From CALMEH01 sp031409875 (GTDB lineage Bacteria > Acidobacteriota > Blastocatellia > Pyrinomonadales > Pyrinomonadaceae), in the NCBI GenBank assembly GCA_031409875.1, contig JANNYB010000196.1, positions 1-38,359 of the forward strand: a DNA stretch of 38,359 bases, in the 5' to 3' direction. Below are positions 22,722-31,109 of this stretch, one piece after another; the stretch's first letter is position 1; each line of letters opens with the position of its first letter. The position numbers and the translations under genes were made by a program. The notes beneath the pieces are model-generated. The model was not told the origin of the DNA, did not search any database, and saw nothing but the letters and a program-made list of their open reading frames with translations.

Positions 22722-25700
22722 CTCCGGCGTAAAATCTAGCCCCGAAATTTCATCAAACACTTCAATCACGCGCGGCGCGAATGTGTAGCGTTTTGAAGCG
22801 ACCTGAACGATGTAACTTGCGCCGACTTCGACATCTTCAAATTGATAATAGCCGAAAGCATTTGTCAGCACGGTGCGTGTTATGCCGGTCGAATTGGTCA
22901 GCGAAACACGCGCTTTGGAGACACCTGTGCCGTTTTGCGTTGATACTCGTCCCGAAATCGGAACTGCCGCCGCAACCGGCGCGACAACGCTCAAAATAAC
23001 TGTGCCGTTGGCGTTATTATAAGCGACATTCCAAGTATTCGGCAGAATATTCGGCAAGTTCGTGGTGGCAAAAGTTCCGGTTGAAGATGCCGCATCGAGA
23101 ATCGTAAAAGTATTTCCCGGCGCAGGCGTAAAGGCGTTGGTCAGCGTTACGTTGAGCGTTCCGCCGATGGTTGCCGTGCCGGAAATAAGCAGTTGGTCGT
23201 GTCCGTTTGGATTAACGCCCGCGCCGCCCGTGCCGCCGATTTCGATATTGACCGAGGCTGTATTTGCAAAATTTCCGGTGATATTCAAAATGCCGGGCGA
23301 AAGTCCCGGCGCGAGAATTCCGCCGTTGCTGAAATTATTGGTAATCGTTCCGAGTCCCTGAATCGTGCTGTTGTTGGTCAAAGTTCCCGTGACGCTGAAC
23401 GTGCTGCCCGAGGCGACGACAAGCGTCGTGCCTGCTCCGACCGTGGCATTTCCGTTGACGTTGACCGCGCCGCTCGTCGTTTTCACGCCGCCGGTTGATG
23501 TCGTCAGATTGTTGTAGGTGGAAGCCGGAATCGTTTGTGCGCCCGCGCCGTTGAAATTAATCGTGCTGCCGGTTACGGTGTAAGCATTTGTGCCGGGCGT
23601 AAATACTGCCGCCACGCTAATCGTGCCGCTGTTTGCGAGAGTTCGTCCGCCGATGTTGCTGCTCGTCAGATTATTATACTGAAACGCCGGAATCGTCTGC
23701 GCTCCTGCACCGTTGAAATTGATTGTATTTCCGGTGATTGTGTGTCCTGTTGCGCTTCCGGTTGTGAATGTTCCGGCAATTCCAACCGTTGAACTTGGTA
23801 AAGTTTTATTGAAATTACTAAACGTCAAATTTCCGTAATTTGCCGCCAGAACAGTTTGACCATTTGAGCCTTGATTGTAATTAACCGTTCCGGTTACCCC
23901 ACTCGAAAGCGACCCTGCAGTTACCGCAACAGCACTATTCAAAGTCAAAGTATTCGTGCCAACTGCCAAAACGCCTGATGCAAGTCCCAGACCAGCATTG
24001 ACAGTTACGTTTCCGCCAAGCGATGCTCCGGCAGCATTTGCGATGGTCAAACCTTCATACGGAAATACGGGAACAATTTGAACCGATGTGCCGTTAAAAT
24101 TGATGTTGCTTCCCGCTACTGTGTGTCCAACCGCGCTTCCCGGTGTAAATGTTCCGGCGATTCCGACTGTTGTAACCGGCAAAACTTTATTGAAATTGCT
24201 AAAGGTCAAATTGCCATAATTTCCTGTCAAAACAACTTGTCCGTTTGAACCTTGATTATAATTGACTGTTCCGGTTGCCGAACTCGAAAATGTTCCGCCT
24301 GTAACCGTAATTCCGTTATTAACGACAAGTGTATTTGTGCTAACTCCAAGATTTCCGCTTGTCAAGAACAAAGTTCCACCGATGGTCGTTGTTCCTGCCG
24401 CCAAAGTCGCTCCGCTTGCGTTATTAAGGCGAAGTCCACCGTAAGTTAAAGCACTTATAACTTGCGCCGATCCGCCAACATAATCAACCAATAAATTTGT
24501 TAAAGTTTTGTTGGTAATCGTGTATTGACTCGAAAAATCTGCGGTCGCGGCTGTGCGTGTAACGCGAGCCGTTCCGCTTCCCGTCAAAGTTCCCGTTCCG
24601 CCGATAACGGTCGCCACCGCCGGATTTAGAGTTGCATTGGCATTAACGTCTAAAGTTCCATTTGCATTAGCATTATTTTGAACATTTAACGGTTGCGTCG
24701 TATTGGCATCGGTCAAATTATTAAATGTCGGAACTGCTCCGCCGTAAATTTGTTGAGCGGCTGTTCCGTTGAAATTGAACGAACTCGTTCCGGCTGTAAA
24801 AGTTCCGCTTGAGAAATGAAAATCCTCGCTGAGATTTACGGTGCTTGAACCTGCGGAGAGCGTTCCGCCCGCGATGCTCAATTCACCCGGAATCGTAATC
24901 GTATTGCTGAAATTGGTTGTTCCGCCGGTCAGACGAACTTCTGTTCCGCTGGTTGAAGTATTCGCCGCGAAGGTTACGCCGTTGACGTTCGCAGTTCCGC
25001 CTGAAACGCTCAAAGCACCGCCGTGAACATCAGTAGTGTTACTAGAAATTGGCACGCCGGTTATCGTGAGTGTTCCGGCAGAATGATGGATCGCTCCCCC
25101 ATTTTCGCCGGTATTTCCCTGCCCCGCAGTTCCGATTGACGAGGTATTTGGAATCATCACCGTTCCATTGCTTGTGTAAACTCCACCGCCGTCGCCCGAA
25201 GCATTATTATCCTTATCCGCATCATTTCCATGAATGAACGCACGAGTCAAATTAGCATTCGCACCTCCGGCAACCGCAATTCCGCCACCATGGAGATTGG
25301 CATTATTTTCTGCAAATAATACTGAGGTTGTCGTGCCGATATTTAAGTCGCTTGGGTCGCCGGCAACATTGTTTGTGCTATCAAAAAATGTTCCGCCACC
25401 GGTCGTTGTTGCGTTATTTCCGGTAATTGAGCCATTATCTATATTTACGGTTGTTACATTGGACGGAGTGACGGCAGCTCTAAAAGCATGCGCGATGCCG
25501 CCTCCGTTCACGGCAGCATTCGGCAAGGCAACTGTTCCGATAAAGCAGTTTGATACGTTCAGCGTTCCACGGTCGCGGAACACTCCGCCGCCGTCGCCGC
25601 CGCCGCTGGCATCGCTGTTCGCCGTATTGCTGCGGATGGTTACGCTACTCAGCGTCATAAACCTCGCGGCACTTACCGTATCATTATCGCCCGCGGCAAA

Positions 25701-25895
25701 CCCGCCATCATCACGCGCCGTATTTCCGCTCATTGTTCCGCCGCTGACGGTGGTTGCGCCGCTGGCGACGTATATTCCGCCGCCGTCATCGTGGCTAATA
25801 TTATTTGTAATAGGACTTTCGCTTTTTGAAAAAATATGATTAAACAGAAGTCCAATGATAACAAAAAAACAATACATTGAATATCTGTTAAGCAC
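22719..25895 (-). CDS. Large beta-helix protein with carboxypeptidase-regulatory C-terminus, 5' end replaced by an IS
   Basis: The frame is open for 1058 codons. From the right: an IS-encoded leader of about 28 residues, then right-handed beta-helix sequence with recurring GGGI and GNTA turns (DDGGGIYVASGATTVSGG) to about residue 330. After it come about 600 residues of Gly/Thr/Asn-rich repeats, including two nearly identical units around YNQGSNGQ and GNLTFSNFNK and several INFNGAGAQTIP units. Residues about 975-1058 are a carboxypeptidase regulatory-like beta sandwich (ISGRVSTQNG, NAFGYYQFEDVEVG, SGLDFTPE). This is an extracellular or surface protein. The insertion sequence joins at 25812, so the original signal peptide and first helix turns are lost; it may be a pseudogene unless the IS-derived hydrophobic leader works. 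The stop lies in the repeat 22639-22721. Confidence 0.8.
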   Translation of the reverse strand: MLNRYSMYCFFVIIGLLFNHIFSKSESPITNNISHDDGGGIYVASGATTVSGGTMSGNTARDDGGFAAGDNDTVSAARFMTLSSVTIRSNTANSDASGGGDGGGVFRDRGTLNVSNCFIGTVALPNAAVNGGGIAHAFRAAVTPSNVTTVNIDNGSITGNNATTTGGGTFFDSTNNVAGDPSDLNIGTTTSVLFAENNANLHGGGIAVAGGANANLTRAFIHGNDADKDNNASGDGGGVYTSNGTVMIPNTSSIGTAGQGNTGENGGAIHHSAGTLTITGVPISSNTTDVHGGALSVSGGTANVNGVTFAANTSTSGTEVRLTGGTTNFSNTITIPGELSIAGGTLSAGSSTVNLSEDFHFSSGTFTAGTSSFNFNGTAAQQIYGGAVPTFNNLTDANTTQPLNVQNNANANGTLDVNANATLNPAVATVIGGTGTLTGSGTARVTRTAATADFSSQYTITNKTLTNLLVDYVGGSAQVISALTYGGLRLNNASGATLAAGTTTIGGTLFLTSGNLGVSTNTLVVNNGITVTGGTFSSSATGTVNYNQGSNGQVVLTGNYGNLTFSNFNKVLPVTTVGIAGTFTPGSAVGHTVAGSNINFNGTSVQIVPVFPYEGLTIANAAGASLGGNVTVNAGLGLASGVLAVGTNTLTLNSAVAVTAGSLSSGVTGTVNYNQGSNGQTVLAANYGNLTFSNFNKTLPSSTVGIAGTFTTGSATGHTITGNTINFNGAGAQTIPAFQYNNLTSSNIGGRTLANSGTISVAAVFTPGTNAYTVTGSTINFNGAGAQTIPASTYNNLTTSTGGVKTTSGAVNVNGNATVGAGTTLVVASGSTFSVTGTLTNNSTIQGLGTITNNFSNGGILAPGLSPGILNITGNFANTASVNIEIGGTGGAGVNPNGHDQLLISGTATIGGTLNVTLTNAFTPAPGNTFTILDAASSTGTFATTNLPNILPNTWNVAYNNANGTVILSVVAPVAAAVPISGRVSTQNGTGVSKARVSLTNSTGITRTVLTNAFGYYQFEDVEVGASYIVQVASKRYTFAPRVIEVFDEISGLDFTPE

Positions 25896-26874
25896 GCCAA
25901 TTAATTACACTTGTTCCAATTTGTCAGAGCATTTGGAGAAAGTTAGTCACGATGTTGTGAGCGACTTTCTGCAAAATTCAAGATTCACGCCAAAGGATGT
26001 TTGGGATTTGGTCAAGAATCGAATTGATGACTCGGAAGAAGCGTTTTTGTTGGTGGATGATTCAGTCCAAAACAAAGAATATTCGCACGTCATAGAAACG
26101 GTGAAACTGCAATATAGTGGCAACGAACACGGTTTGGTAAAAGGAATCGGGTTGGTTAATCTGGTGCATACGAATGGCTTTGAAGGCGATTTTTATCCCG
26201 TAAATTATCGGGTTTACAATCCCGATGAAGACGGCAAAACGAAGAACGCCCATTTTCGGGAGATGTTTGTGCAGGCGAATGAAAGCCAGCAGATTAAAGC
26301 GCGAAATATCGCATTTGATAGTTGGTATGCGGGTGCCGACAACCTGAAATTGATTCATCGAAGCGGTTGGACATTTTTTACGACACTAAAAAGCAACCGC
26401 AAGGTAAGTTTATCAAAGGAAACGGGTTATCAGAATTTAGAAGAGATTGAATGGACACCGGAAACGCTCATTAGCGGACACTTGGTAAGAATTAAAGAAG
26501 TTCCATTTTGGTTGAAATTATTCAAGCTGGTCGCCACAAACGGCGACATTGAATGGGTTATTACAAATGACCTGACCGAAGACTTCACTCGTTTGAGAGC
26601 AATCGAAGCGATTCAAGTGAGATGGCAAGTCGAAGAATTTCACCGGGAATTTAAGCAACTGACAGGGAGCGAGAAATGCCAATGCCGAAAGGCGCGTTCG
26701 CAAAGAAATCATTTAGCGTGTTGTTATAGTGCGTGGGTGGCAATCAAGGTCAAAGCTCAAGAACTGAGAAAAACAGGTTATCAATTGAGAAACGGATTAT
26801 TTGCCGATTATCTAAAATCACAACTAAAAAATCCAACGATTCCGGCATTGTGATTTTAGTTAAGCGAAAGTCCT
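25812..26874. mobile_element. Complete IS701/IS4-like insertion sequence, about 1063 bases
   Basis: Perfect 13-base terminal inverted repeats AGGACTTTCGCTT lie at 25812-25824 and, inverted, at 26862-26874, with a further complementary T/A pair just outside. One transposase gene fills the element. The flanks read GTAAT before and AATTAA after, so only three bases (AAT) match, too few to call a target duplication with confidence. The left side is the middle of a beta-helix gene and the right side is the first codons of a tail-collar gene, so the element lies at a junction of two broken genes. Family assignment is from the transposase motifs. Confidence 0.9.
25855..26853 (+). CDS. DDE transposase of the IS701/IS4 superfamily
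   Basis: 332 residues, uninterrupted. The catalytic acids are in FLLVDDSVQNKEYSH (first Asp, near residue 68), NIAFDSWYAG (second Asp, near 153) and WQVEEFHREFKQLTGSEKCQCRKARSQRNHL (Glu, near 259), the last resembling the Y-R-E-K block of IS4-like enzymes. It has a short N-terminal region rather than a long DNA-binding domain. All motifs are intact, so the element may be active. The stop lies about 8 bases before the right terminal repeat region. Confidence 0.9.
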   Translation: MITKKQYIEYLLSTPINYTCSNLSEHLEKVSHDVVSDFLQNSRFTPKDVWDLVKNRIDDSEEAFLLVDDSVQNKEYSHVIETVKLQYSGNEHGLVKGIGLVNLVHTNGFEGDFYPVNYRVYNPDEDGKTKNAHFREMFVQANESQQIKARNIAFDSWYAGADNLKLIHRSGWTFFTTLKSNRKVSLSKETGYQNLEEIEWTPETLISGHLVRIKEVPFWLKLFKLVATNGDIEWVITNDLTEDFTRLRAIEAIQVRWQVEEFHREFKQLTGSEKCQCRKARSQRNHLACCYSAWVAIKVKAQELRKTGYQLRNGLFADYLKSQLKNPTIPAL

Positions 26875-26910
26875 AATTAATCTGATTTCACCTAAAAATG
26901 GATCTGCCAT
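26875..26910 (-). pseudogene. 5' fragment (12 codons) of a second tail-collar gene
   Basis: On the minus strand an AAGGAG ribosome binding site precedes an ATG at 26910, which reads MADPFLGEIRLI before running into the IS right end. These residues match the start of the intact neighbour (MAQPYVGEIRMF) and of tail-collar/microcystin-dependent proteins generally. The leader is also similar. The rest of the gene is absent on the other side of the IS. Confidence 0.85.
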
Positions 26911-26987
26911 TTCAATTTCTCCTTAAATTTTTAATAAACCGATAATCTCGTCTAAATATTTTTTCCAGCCTGTAAATAATCAACTTT

Positions 26988-27494
26988 TTAACTCGGGCTT
27001 GGAAATATGCCAAAGAGCGAAATTATAAACGATACGCATAGAAACGGCTGTATATTGCTATGCGGCTGATTGCCGCCCGTTAGCCCGACCGCCGCGACAT
27101 TCATATTCGCCTGCGGCGGAATGGTCGGAACGTAAGCCAATGCGGTTGTATTATCCGCCGGAACAGAATTAGCCGGAGACGCACTATTACCCGGGTTGGT
27201 ATTGCATCCCGCCGGATGGTTATGAACCGGAATCTGCGACACGGTGAGCGTTATCGTCTCCGCGCCGCCCGTTTCCGCCAAAATAAAACCGCCTCCCTGA
27301 TGAATCGGAAGCCGTCCGCGCAGGTCAGGCAATCCGAAAGTGTTTTGCCCGTCGCCGCCGTAGGTCGTTCCAATCAGCGTAAAAAGTGTTTCATTTTCAC
27401 TAATCGGCAATAGTTGCCCCGCACAAAACATCCAACCATTCGGCGCAAAATTGCCGCCGAACATTCTGATTTCTCCAACATATGGTTGTGCCAT
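26988..27494 (-). CDS. Phage tail collar domain protein (microcystin-dependent protein type)
   Basis: 168 residues. The tail-collar domain is at the N-terminus: YVGEIRMFGGNFAPNGWMFCAGQLLPIS, then LFTLIGTTYGGDGQNTFGLPDLRGRLPIHQG, both highly characteristic. The middle has a His-containing IPVHNHP motif and an Asn/Pro-rich linker; the end is NIQPFLCVSFIISLFGIFPS. Such proteins are found outside phages in many bacteria in small chromosomal clusters and are thought to form fibres or adhesins; no other phage gene is here. Strong AAGGAG before the ATG. GNAT and DUF6916-like genes adjoin it. Confidence 0.92.
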   Translation of the reverse strand: MAQPYVGEIRMFGGNFAPNGWMFCAGQLLPISENETLFTLIGTTYGGDGQNTFGLPDLRGRLPIHQGGGFILAETGGAETITLTVSQIPVHNHPAGCNTNPGNSASPANSVPADNTTALAYVPTIPPQANMNVAAVGLTGGNQPHSNIQPFLCVSFIISLFGIFPSPS

Positions 27495-27520
27495 CTGTTT
27501 TTCTCCTTAATTGATTATTC

Positions 27521-28003
27521 CTAATTAGCTGCCAAACTCTTAGATTTTATTTCGTTGTATTCCCAAAGCTGATAAACGCCTTCGTTGCTAATCACTTGAA
27601 AATGAAAGCGTTTGAATAAACTAATTGATTGATTAAAACTCTCCAAATAGATTCGGACAGGTTTTTGCGCTTTTTGCAAAATATCCGAAATAATCTCGGT
27701 TCCAAATCCCTTCCCGCGATGTTCGGGCAAAATTGTTATATCAATAATGCGAATTTCATCGTCAAGTTCGCCGACATACAATCGCCCGATTTTTTCGCTT
27801 TCAAAAACAATTGTTTGAAATAATGCTTGCGGGTATTTTGCCTGATAGTGTTGGTGTTGAGAATGAAATTGGGACTTTAGAAAAGCGGATTTTTGTTCGA
27901 TGTTCCAAGGCACAAGAGCCAATTCTTCGGCACGCGTGGTCGAATAAAGTGCCAGAAGAAAAGGTTCGTCCGAACGAGTAATTGAAGGGAAACTCAATCT
28001 CAT
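27521..28003 (-). CDS. GNAT family N-acetyltransferase
   Basis: 160 residues. The acetyl-CoA pyrophosphate-binding motif A is present as ITILPEHRGKGFGTEI near residue 92, and beta strands 4 and 5 are clear (RIYLESFNQSISLFKRFHF). The substrate is unknown. It begins 26 bases before the tail-collar gene on the same strand, so co-expression is likely. A paralogue with the same architecture (LSKTRGKGIGSFV) lies at 28842-29303, both associated with the cassette. Acetylation of a cassette protein is possible but not shown. Confidence 0.87.
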   Translation of the reverse strand: MRLSFPSITRSDEPFLLALYSTTRAEELALVPWNIEQKSAFLKSQFHSQHQHYQAKYPQALFQTIVFESEKIGRLYVGELDDEIRIIDITILPEHRGKGFGTEIISDILQKAQKPVRIYLESFNQSISLFKRFHFQVISNEGVYQLWEYNEIKSKSLAAN

Positions 28004-28161
28004 AACTCAGACCCGCAAAAAAGCACAAATAAAATGCTTGTTAAAAAAAATCAGTCAAATTATACACCCGAATTTCCGAAAAAAGCAAACTCGTTCTTGC
28101 ATTATTCATTGAACTTCGGTTAATTTTGATTTGTAATTCGGTTACAAGGAGTTGAAGCGAA

Positions 28162-28551
28162 ATGGATTTTACCAGAAGAGATTTTGTTAGATTTGGCGGT
28201 TTTGCCGCAATTGCGGCTTTCGGTTTTTCAGATTCGGCTTTTGCCGAAAAGGGCGGAAACACTTTATCGAATCAAACATCCGAATCGTTCCGACAATTAA
28301 TCGGGACGGAATTTTTTCTTCGGGACGAACGTCTTGCGACGACTTCCGTAACGATGACCAAAGTTCAAGACTTCCCAAACAGAACGCCGGACAGCGAATG
28401 TTTTTCAATAGTTTTTGAAACTCGTTCAAGAGAAGTCAAACAAGCGACATACAGCGTCTTCCATCCGAATATCGGAAAGTTTGAGTTGTTTATGACCGAA
28501 GGGAAAATCGGCAATCGTTGTGCGCTGATTGCAACGATTAATCGAATTTAA
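28162..28551 (+). CDS. DUF6916-like protein with Tat signal peptide
   Basis: 129 residues. The N-terminus TRRDFVRFGGFAAIAAFGFSDSAFA is a twin-arginine signal with a hydrophobic stretch and an AFA cleavage site. The remainder (FRQLIGTEFFLRD, FSIVFETRS, ATYSVFHPNIGKFELFM) matches the strand pattern of the protein encoded at 28553-28849, which I assign to DUF6916. A folded protein exported by Tat is therefore expected. AAGGAG lies 10 bases before the ATG. It is divergent from the GNAT gene at 27521-28003, and its end abuts the next convergent gene with one base between. Confidence 0.7.
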   Translation: MDFTRRDFVRFGGFAAIAAFGFSDSAFAEKGGNTLSNQTSESFRQLIGTEFFLRDERLATTSVTMTKVQDFPNRTPDSECFSIVFETRSREVKQATYSVFHPNIGKFELFMTEGKIGNRCALIATINRI

Positions 28552-28552
28552 T

Positions 28553-28849
28553 TTATTCGCTGTCGCTGAGACGATTAAAAGCGGCTTCATATTTGTAACC
28601 GTCAGCGTCAAGCGCGATTGGCACGAGAAAAAGTTCTCCGCCGCCAAGTTTTTCGTGGCTTATTTGGTAGAGTTTTTGTTCAAGAAACTTATCCTTTGAA
28701 CCTCGAAATATGAGCGAAAACATTTCCTGTGCAGACGTAACCGTCTTTGGCGGCAATTCGATAAGTTCAAGTTCGACAGCTATTTCCGTCAATTGAAATC
28801 TCGTATTTAATTCTCCGGCGTAATCTTCGTAGTTCAAATCTTCAAGCAT
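28553..28849 (-). CDS. DUF6916-like small cytoplasmic protein
   Basis: 98 residues from the ATG at 28849, which overlaps the end of the upstream GNAT gene by 8 bases; an open frame upstream of it is only antisense of that gene. Pattern: LNYEDYAGELNTRFQL, FSLIFRGSKDKFLEQKLYQISHEKLGGGELFLVPI and YEAAFNR, the sequence I associate with DUF6916. No signal peptide, in contrast to the Tat-exported homologue encoded opposite. Function unknown. Overlap with the GNAT gene implies that the two products act together. Confidence 0.75.
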   Translation of the reverse strand: MLEDLNYEDYAGELNTRFQLTEIAVELELIELPPKTVTSAQEMFSLIFRGSKDKFLEQKLYQISHEKLGGGELFLVPIALDADGYKYEAAFNRLSDSE

Positions 28850-29303
28850 TTTTCCACTCCATTTCGATATATTTTCCGTTGTCTCCGATGACTGTGAACC
28901 CGTGTCTTTCGTATAAATTTGTCGCGCCGAAATTTGTTTTGAAAACCCGCAAACTAATCGCCGATGCTTCGGATTTAAGTTTGTTAAGCACAAAACTGCC
29001 GATTCCTTTGCCGCGTGTTTTGCTCAGAATTGCGATGTCAATCAAATGAATTTTTTGCCCGTCGCGGGTTATCAGCAGACGACCTATTTTTTTGCCATCA
29101 AATTCAATTATTGATTCTTCCGCAGTTGGAAAAGTCCATTTATAGGATTGTTTTTGCGCCGCGTATTGCATTGCCAGCAGAGACTTTAACTGTTCAGACG
29201 GCAAGCCGGCAATTGCAAATTCTGCGTGTCTGACATCGAAAAACAAATCTTCAAGAAACGCCGTGTCGGCAAAATCGGCAGTTCTCAACAAAAGATTCTT
29301 CAC
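28842..29303 (-). CDS. GNAT family N-acetyltransferase, paralogue 2
   Basis: 153 residues. GNAT motif A is present as IAILSKTRGKGIGSFVL near residue 93, followed by the SLRVFKTNFGATNLYERHGF strand-helix motif. It resembles the GNAT at 27521-28003 in length and in the leading segment (an acidic stretch before a Gln/Tyr-rich helix), so the two are paralogues. It is translationally coupled to the DUF6916-like gene through an 8-base overlap. Substrate unknown. Confidence 0.87.
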   Translation of the reverse strand: MKNLLLRTADFADTAFLEDLFFDVRHAEFAIAGLPSEQLKSLLAMQYAAQKQSYKWTFPTAEESIIEFDGKKIGRLLITRDGQKIHLIDIAILSKTRGKGIGSFVLNKLKSEASAISLRVFKTNFGATNLYERHGFTVIGDNGKYIEMEWKNA

Positions 29304-29360
29304 GTTTCAAATGATTATCGAAAGAGGGAAAGGTGTCAAATCAATTTTGCGGCAATGTGA

Positions 29361-29637
29361 TAATGCCTCAATGAAAAGTTAGAAAAGAATTTGCGGCTTT
29401 TGTCGCTGAAAGCGACTGACATTATAGCCTAGCGAGAATCGCTAGGTCAGCATTGACAAGATTTTCCGTCGCTGAAGGCGACGAACAAAAAAACGCGGCG
29501 ATTGTTGCTCGCCTTCAGCGAGCGGGCGCAGTTGCAACATTTTCCTAGCGATTCTCGCTAGGCTATAATGTTGGTCGCTTTCAGCGACAAAAACCAAGAC
29601 AGAATAAAGTGAGATTCTAACTTTTTATTGAGGCATT
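29361..29637. repeat. Nested inverted repeat, GTCGCTGAAAGCGAC family, copy 2
   Basis: Outermost arms 29361-29384 and 29615-29637 (TAATGCCTCAATGAAAAGTT type), then arms starting GTCGCTGAAAGCGAC at 29402 and ending at 29588, a CCTAGCGATTCTCGCTAGG hairpin in each half, and a centre with GTCGCTGAAGGCGAC and GATTGTTGCTCGCC. It has the same outer and central units as copy 1 at 15444-15650 but different inner hairpins. It fills most of the 400-base gap between the GNAT and M28 peptidase genes; nothing else is seen there. Confidence 0.88.
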
Positions 29638-29710
29638 ACGGCAATGTAAAATAAAACCCGAATTTGTGATAATCTGTGAGTTCAAATTCTTTATCGTAAT
29701 CTGAAAAACT

Positions 29711-31060
29711 ATGCGAATAAAAAATCTTATTATTTTGTGTCTATGCGTTTTTGCGGTCAATTCTTTTGCCCAGAAAAAAGAAAAGCCGAACGCGGAAATA
29801 ACGAAAATGCTGAAGGAAGTTTCGGCGAAAAATATTGAAAATTCGATTCGCAAACTCGTCAGTTTCGGAACGCGAAATACGCTTTCGGAGCAAAATAATC
29901 CGACACGCGGAATCGGCGCGGCGCGGGATTGGATTTTTGCGGAATTTCAGAAAATCTCGGCAGATTGCAGCGGTTGTTTGACGGTTGAAAAGCAAACTTT
30001 TTTGCAACCGAAAGCACCGCGCATTGCCGAACCGACCAATTTGACGAATGTTGTCGCCACATTAAAAGGCACGACGAATCCTGAAAGAATCTACGTTGTT
30101 TCCGGTCATTACGATTCGATGTGTTCGTCGCCAATTGACGCGGTGTGCGATGCGCCGGGCGCAAATGATGATGCTTCCGGCACGGCGGCGGTTATCGAAA
30201 TGGCGCGGATGATGTCGAAAGGGAAGTTTGACGCGACGATAATTTTTATGGCTGTGGCGGGCGAGGAACAAGGTCTGCTCGGCGCGACATATTTTGCCGA
30301 ACAAGCGAAATTAAGCAAAACGAATATCGAAGCAATGTTCACCAACGACATTATCGGCGGAGTTACGACCGCAAAAAATTCGGCTGACCGAAATTCCGTC
30401 CGCGTTTTTTCCGAAGGCGTTCCGTCAAACGAAACCGAACAAGAAGCCAATACGCGGCGCGGCGTGGGCGGCGAAAATGATTCGCAATCGCGCCAACTTG
30501 CGAGATTTATCAAAGAAACCGCCGATTTATATTCGCCAAAATTTGCCGTGAAAATGGTTTATCGGCGCGACCGATATTTGCGCGGCGGCGATCATATTCC
30601 GTTTCTCGAACGCGGTTTTACGGCGGTCAGATTCACCGAACCGAACGAAGATTACGACCATCAGCATCAAAACGTCCGCACCGAAAACGGTAAATTTTTC
30701 GGCGATACGCTTGAGTTTGTTGATTTTGAATATGTTGCCAACGTAACAAAAATCAATGTTGCAAGTTTGGCGCGTCTGGCGTTTGCGCCCGCGAGACCGA
30801 AAAATGTCGGAATGGTTACGACTCGTTTGGGAAATGATACGGAATTAAAATGGGACGCTGGCGCGGAAAGCGATTTGGCAGGTTACGAAATCGTCTGGCG
30901 CGATACGACTTCAGCCGTTTGGACAAACGCGCAAACGGTTGGAAATGTTACAAATTTTGTGATGAAAAATATGTCGAAAGACAATTATTTTTTCGGCGTT
31001 CGCGCCGTTGACAAAGCGGGCAACAAATCGCCCGTCAGCTTTCCGCGACCTGTGAGATGA
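29711..31060 (+). CDS. Secreted M28 family zinc aminopeptidase with C-terminal FN3-like domain
   Basis: 449 residues with a signal peptide (residues 1-20, ending SFAQ). The M28 two-zinc site is complete: VSGHYDSM (His near 132 and Asp), GANDDASG (bridging Asp near 151), AVAGEEQGLLG (catalytic Glu pair near 186), FTNDIIGG (Asp near 214) and DHQHQN (last His near 319). Residues about 365-449 form a fibronectin III-like domain (ELKWDAGAESDLAGYEIVWRD ... FFGVRAVDKAGNKSP). It probably removes N-terminal residues from peptides outside the cytoplasm. It stands alone between two nested repeats. Confidence 0.93.
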   Translation: MRIKNLIILCLCVFAVNSFAQKKEKPNAEITKMLKEVSAKNIENSIRKLVSFGTRNTLSEQNNPTRGIGAARDWIFAEFQKISADCSGCLTVEKQTFLQPKAPRIAEPTNLTNVVATLKGTTNPERIYVVSGHYDSMCSSPIDAVCDAPGANDDASGTAAVIEMARMMSKGKFDATIIFMAVAGEEQGLLGATYFAEQAKLSKTNIEAMFTNDIIGGVTTAKNSADRNSVRVFSEGVPSNETEQEANTRRGVGGENDSQSRQLARFIKETADLYSPKFAVKMVYRRDRYLRGGDHIPFLERGFTAVRFTEPNEDYDHQHQNVRTENGKFFGDTLEFVDFEYVANVTKINVASLARLAFAPARPKNVGMVTTRLGNDTELKWDAGAESDLAGYEIVWRDTTSAVWTNAQTVGNVTNFVMKNMSKDNYFFGVRAVDKAGNKSPVSFPRPVR

Positions 31061-31109
31061 GATGATTTCCCTTTTTTGTTGATGTCAATCCTTTCGCTTG
31101 GTAACACAC

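Noticed and set aside
25234..25839. Plus-strand open frame of about 200 codons opposite the beta-helix gene
   Set aside because: Pro/Ala/Val-rich product mirrors the Gly/Thr/Asn repeats on the other strand; no start signal and it runs into the IS.
25809..26877. AAT on both sides of the IS as a target site duplication
   Set aside because: Only three bases match and the two flanks belong to different genes, so a duplication from one insertion event is not supported.
26988..27494. Tail-collar gene as evidence of a prophage
   Set aside because: No other structural, packaging or integrase genes are present; such genes occur in non-phage chromosomal clusters.
28850..28993. Longer start for the DUF6916-like gene inside the GNAT gene
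   Set aside because: Upstream residues are just another frame of the GNAT gene; the family alignment begins at the ATG at 28849.
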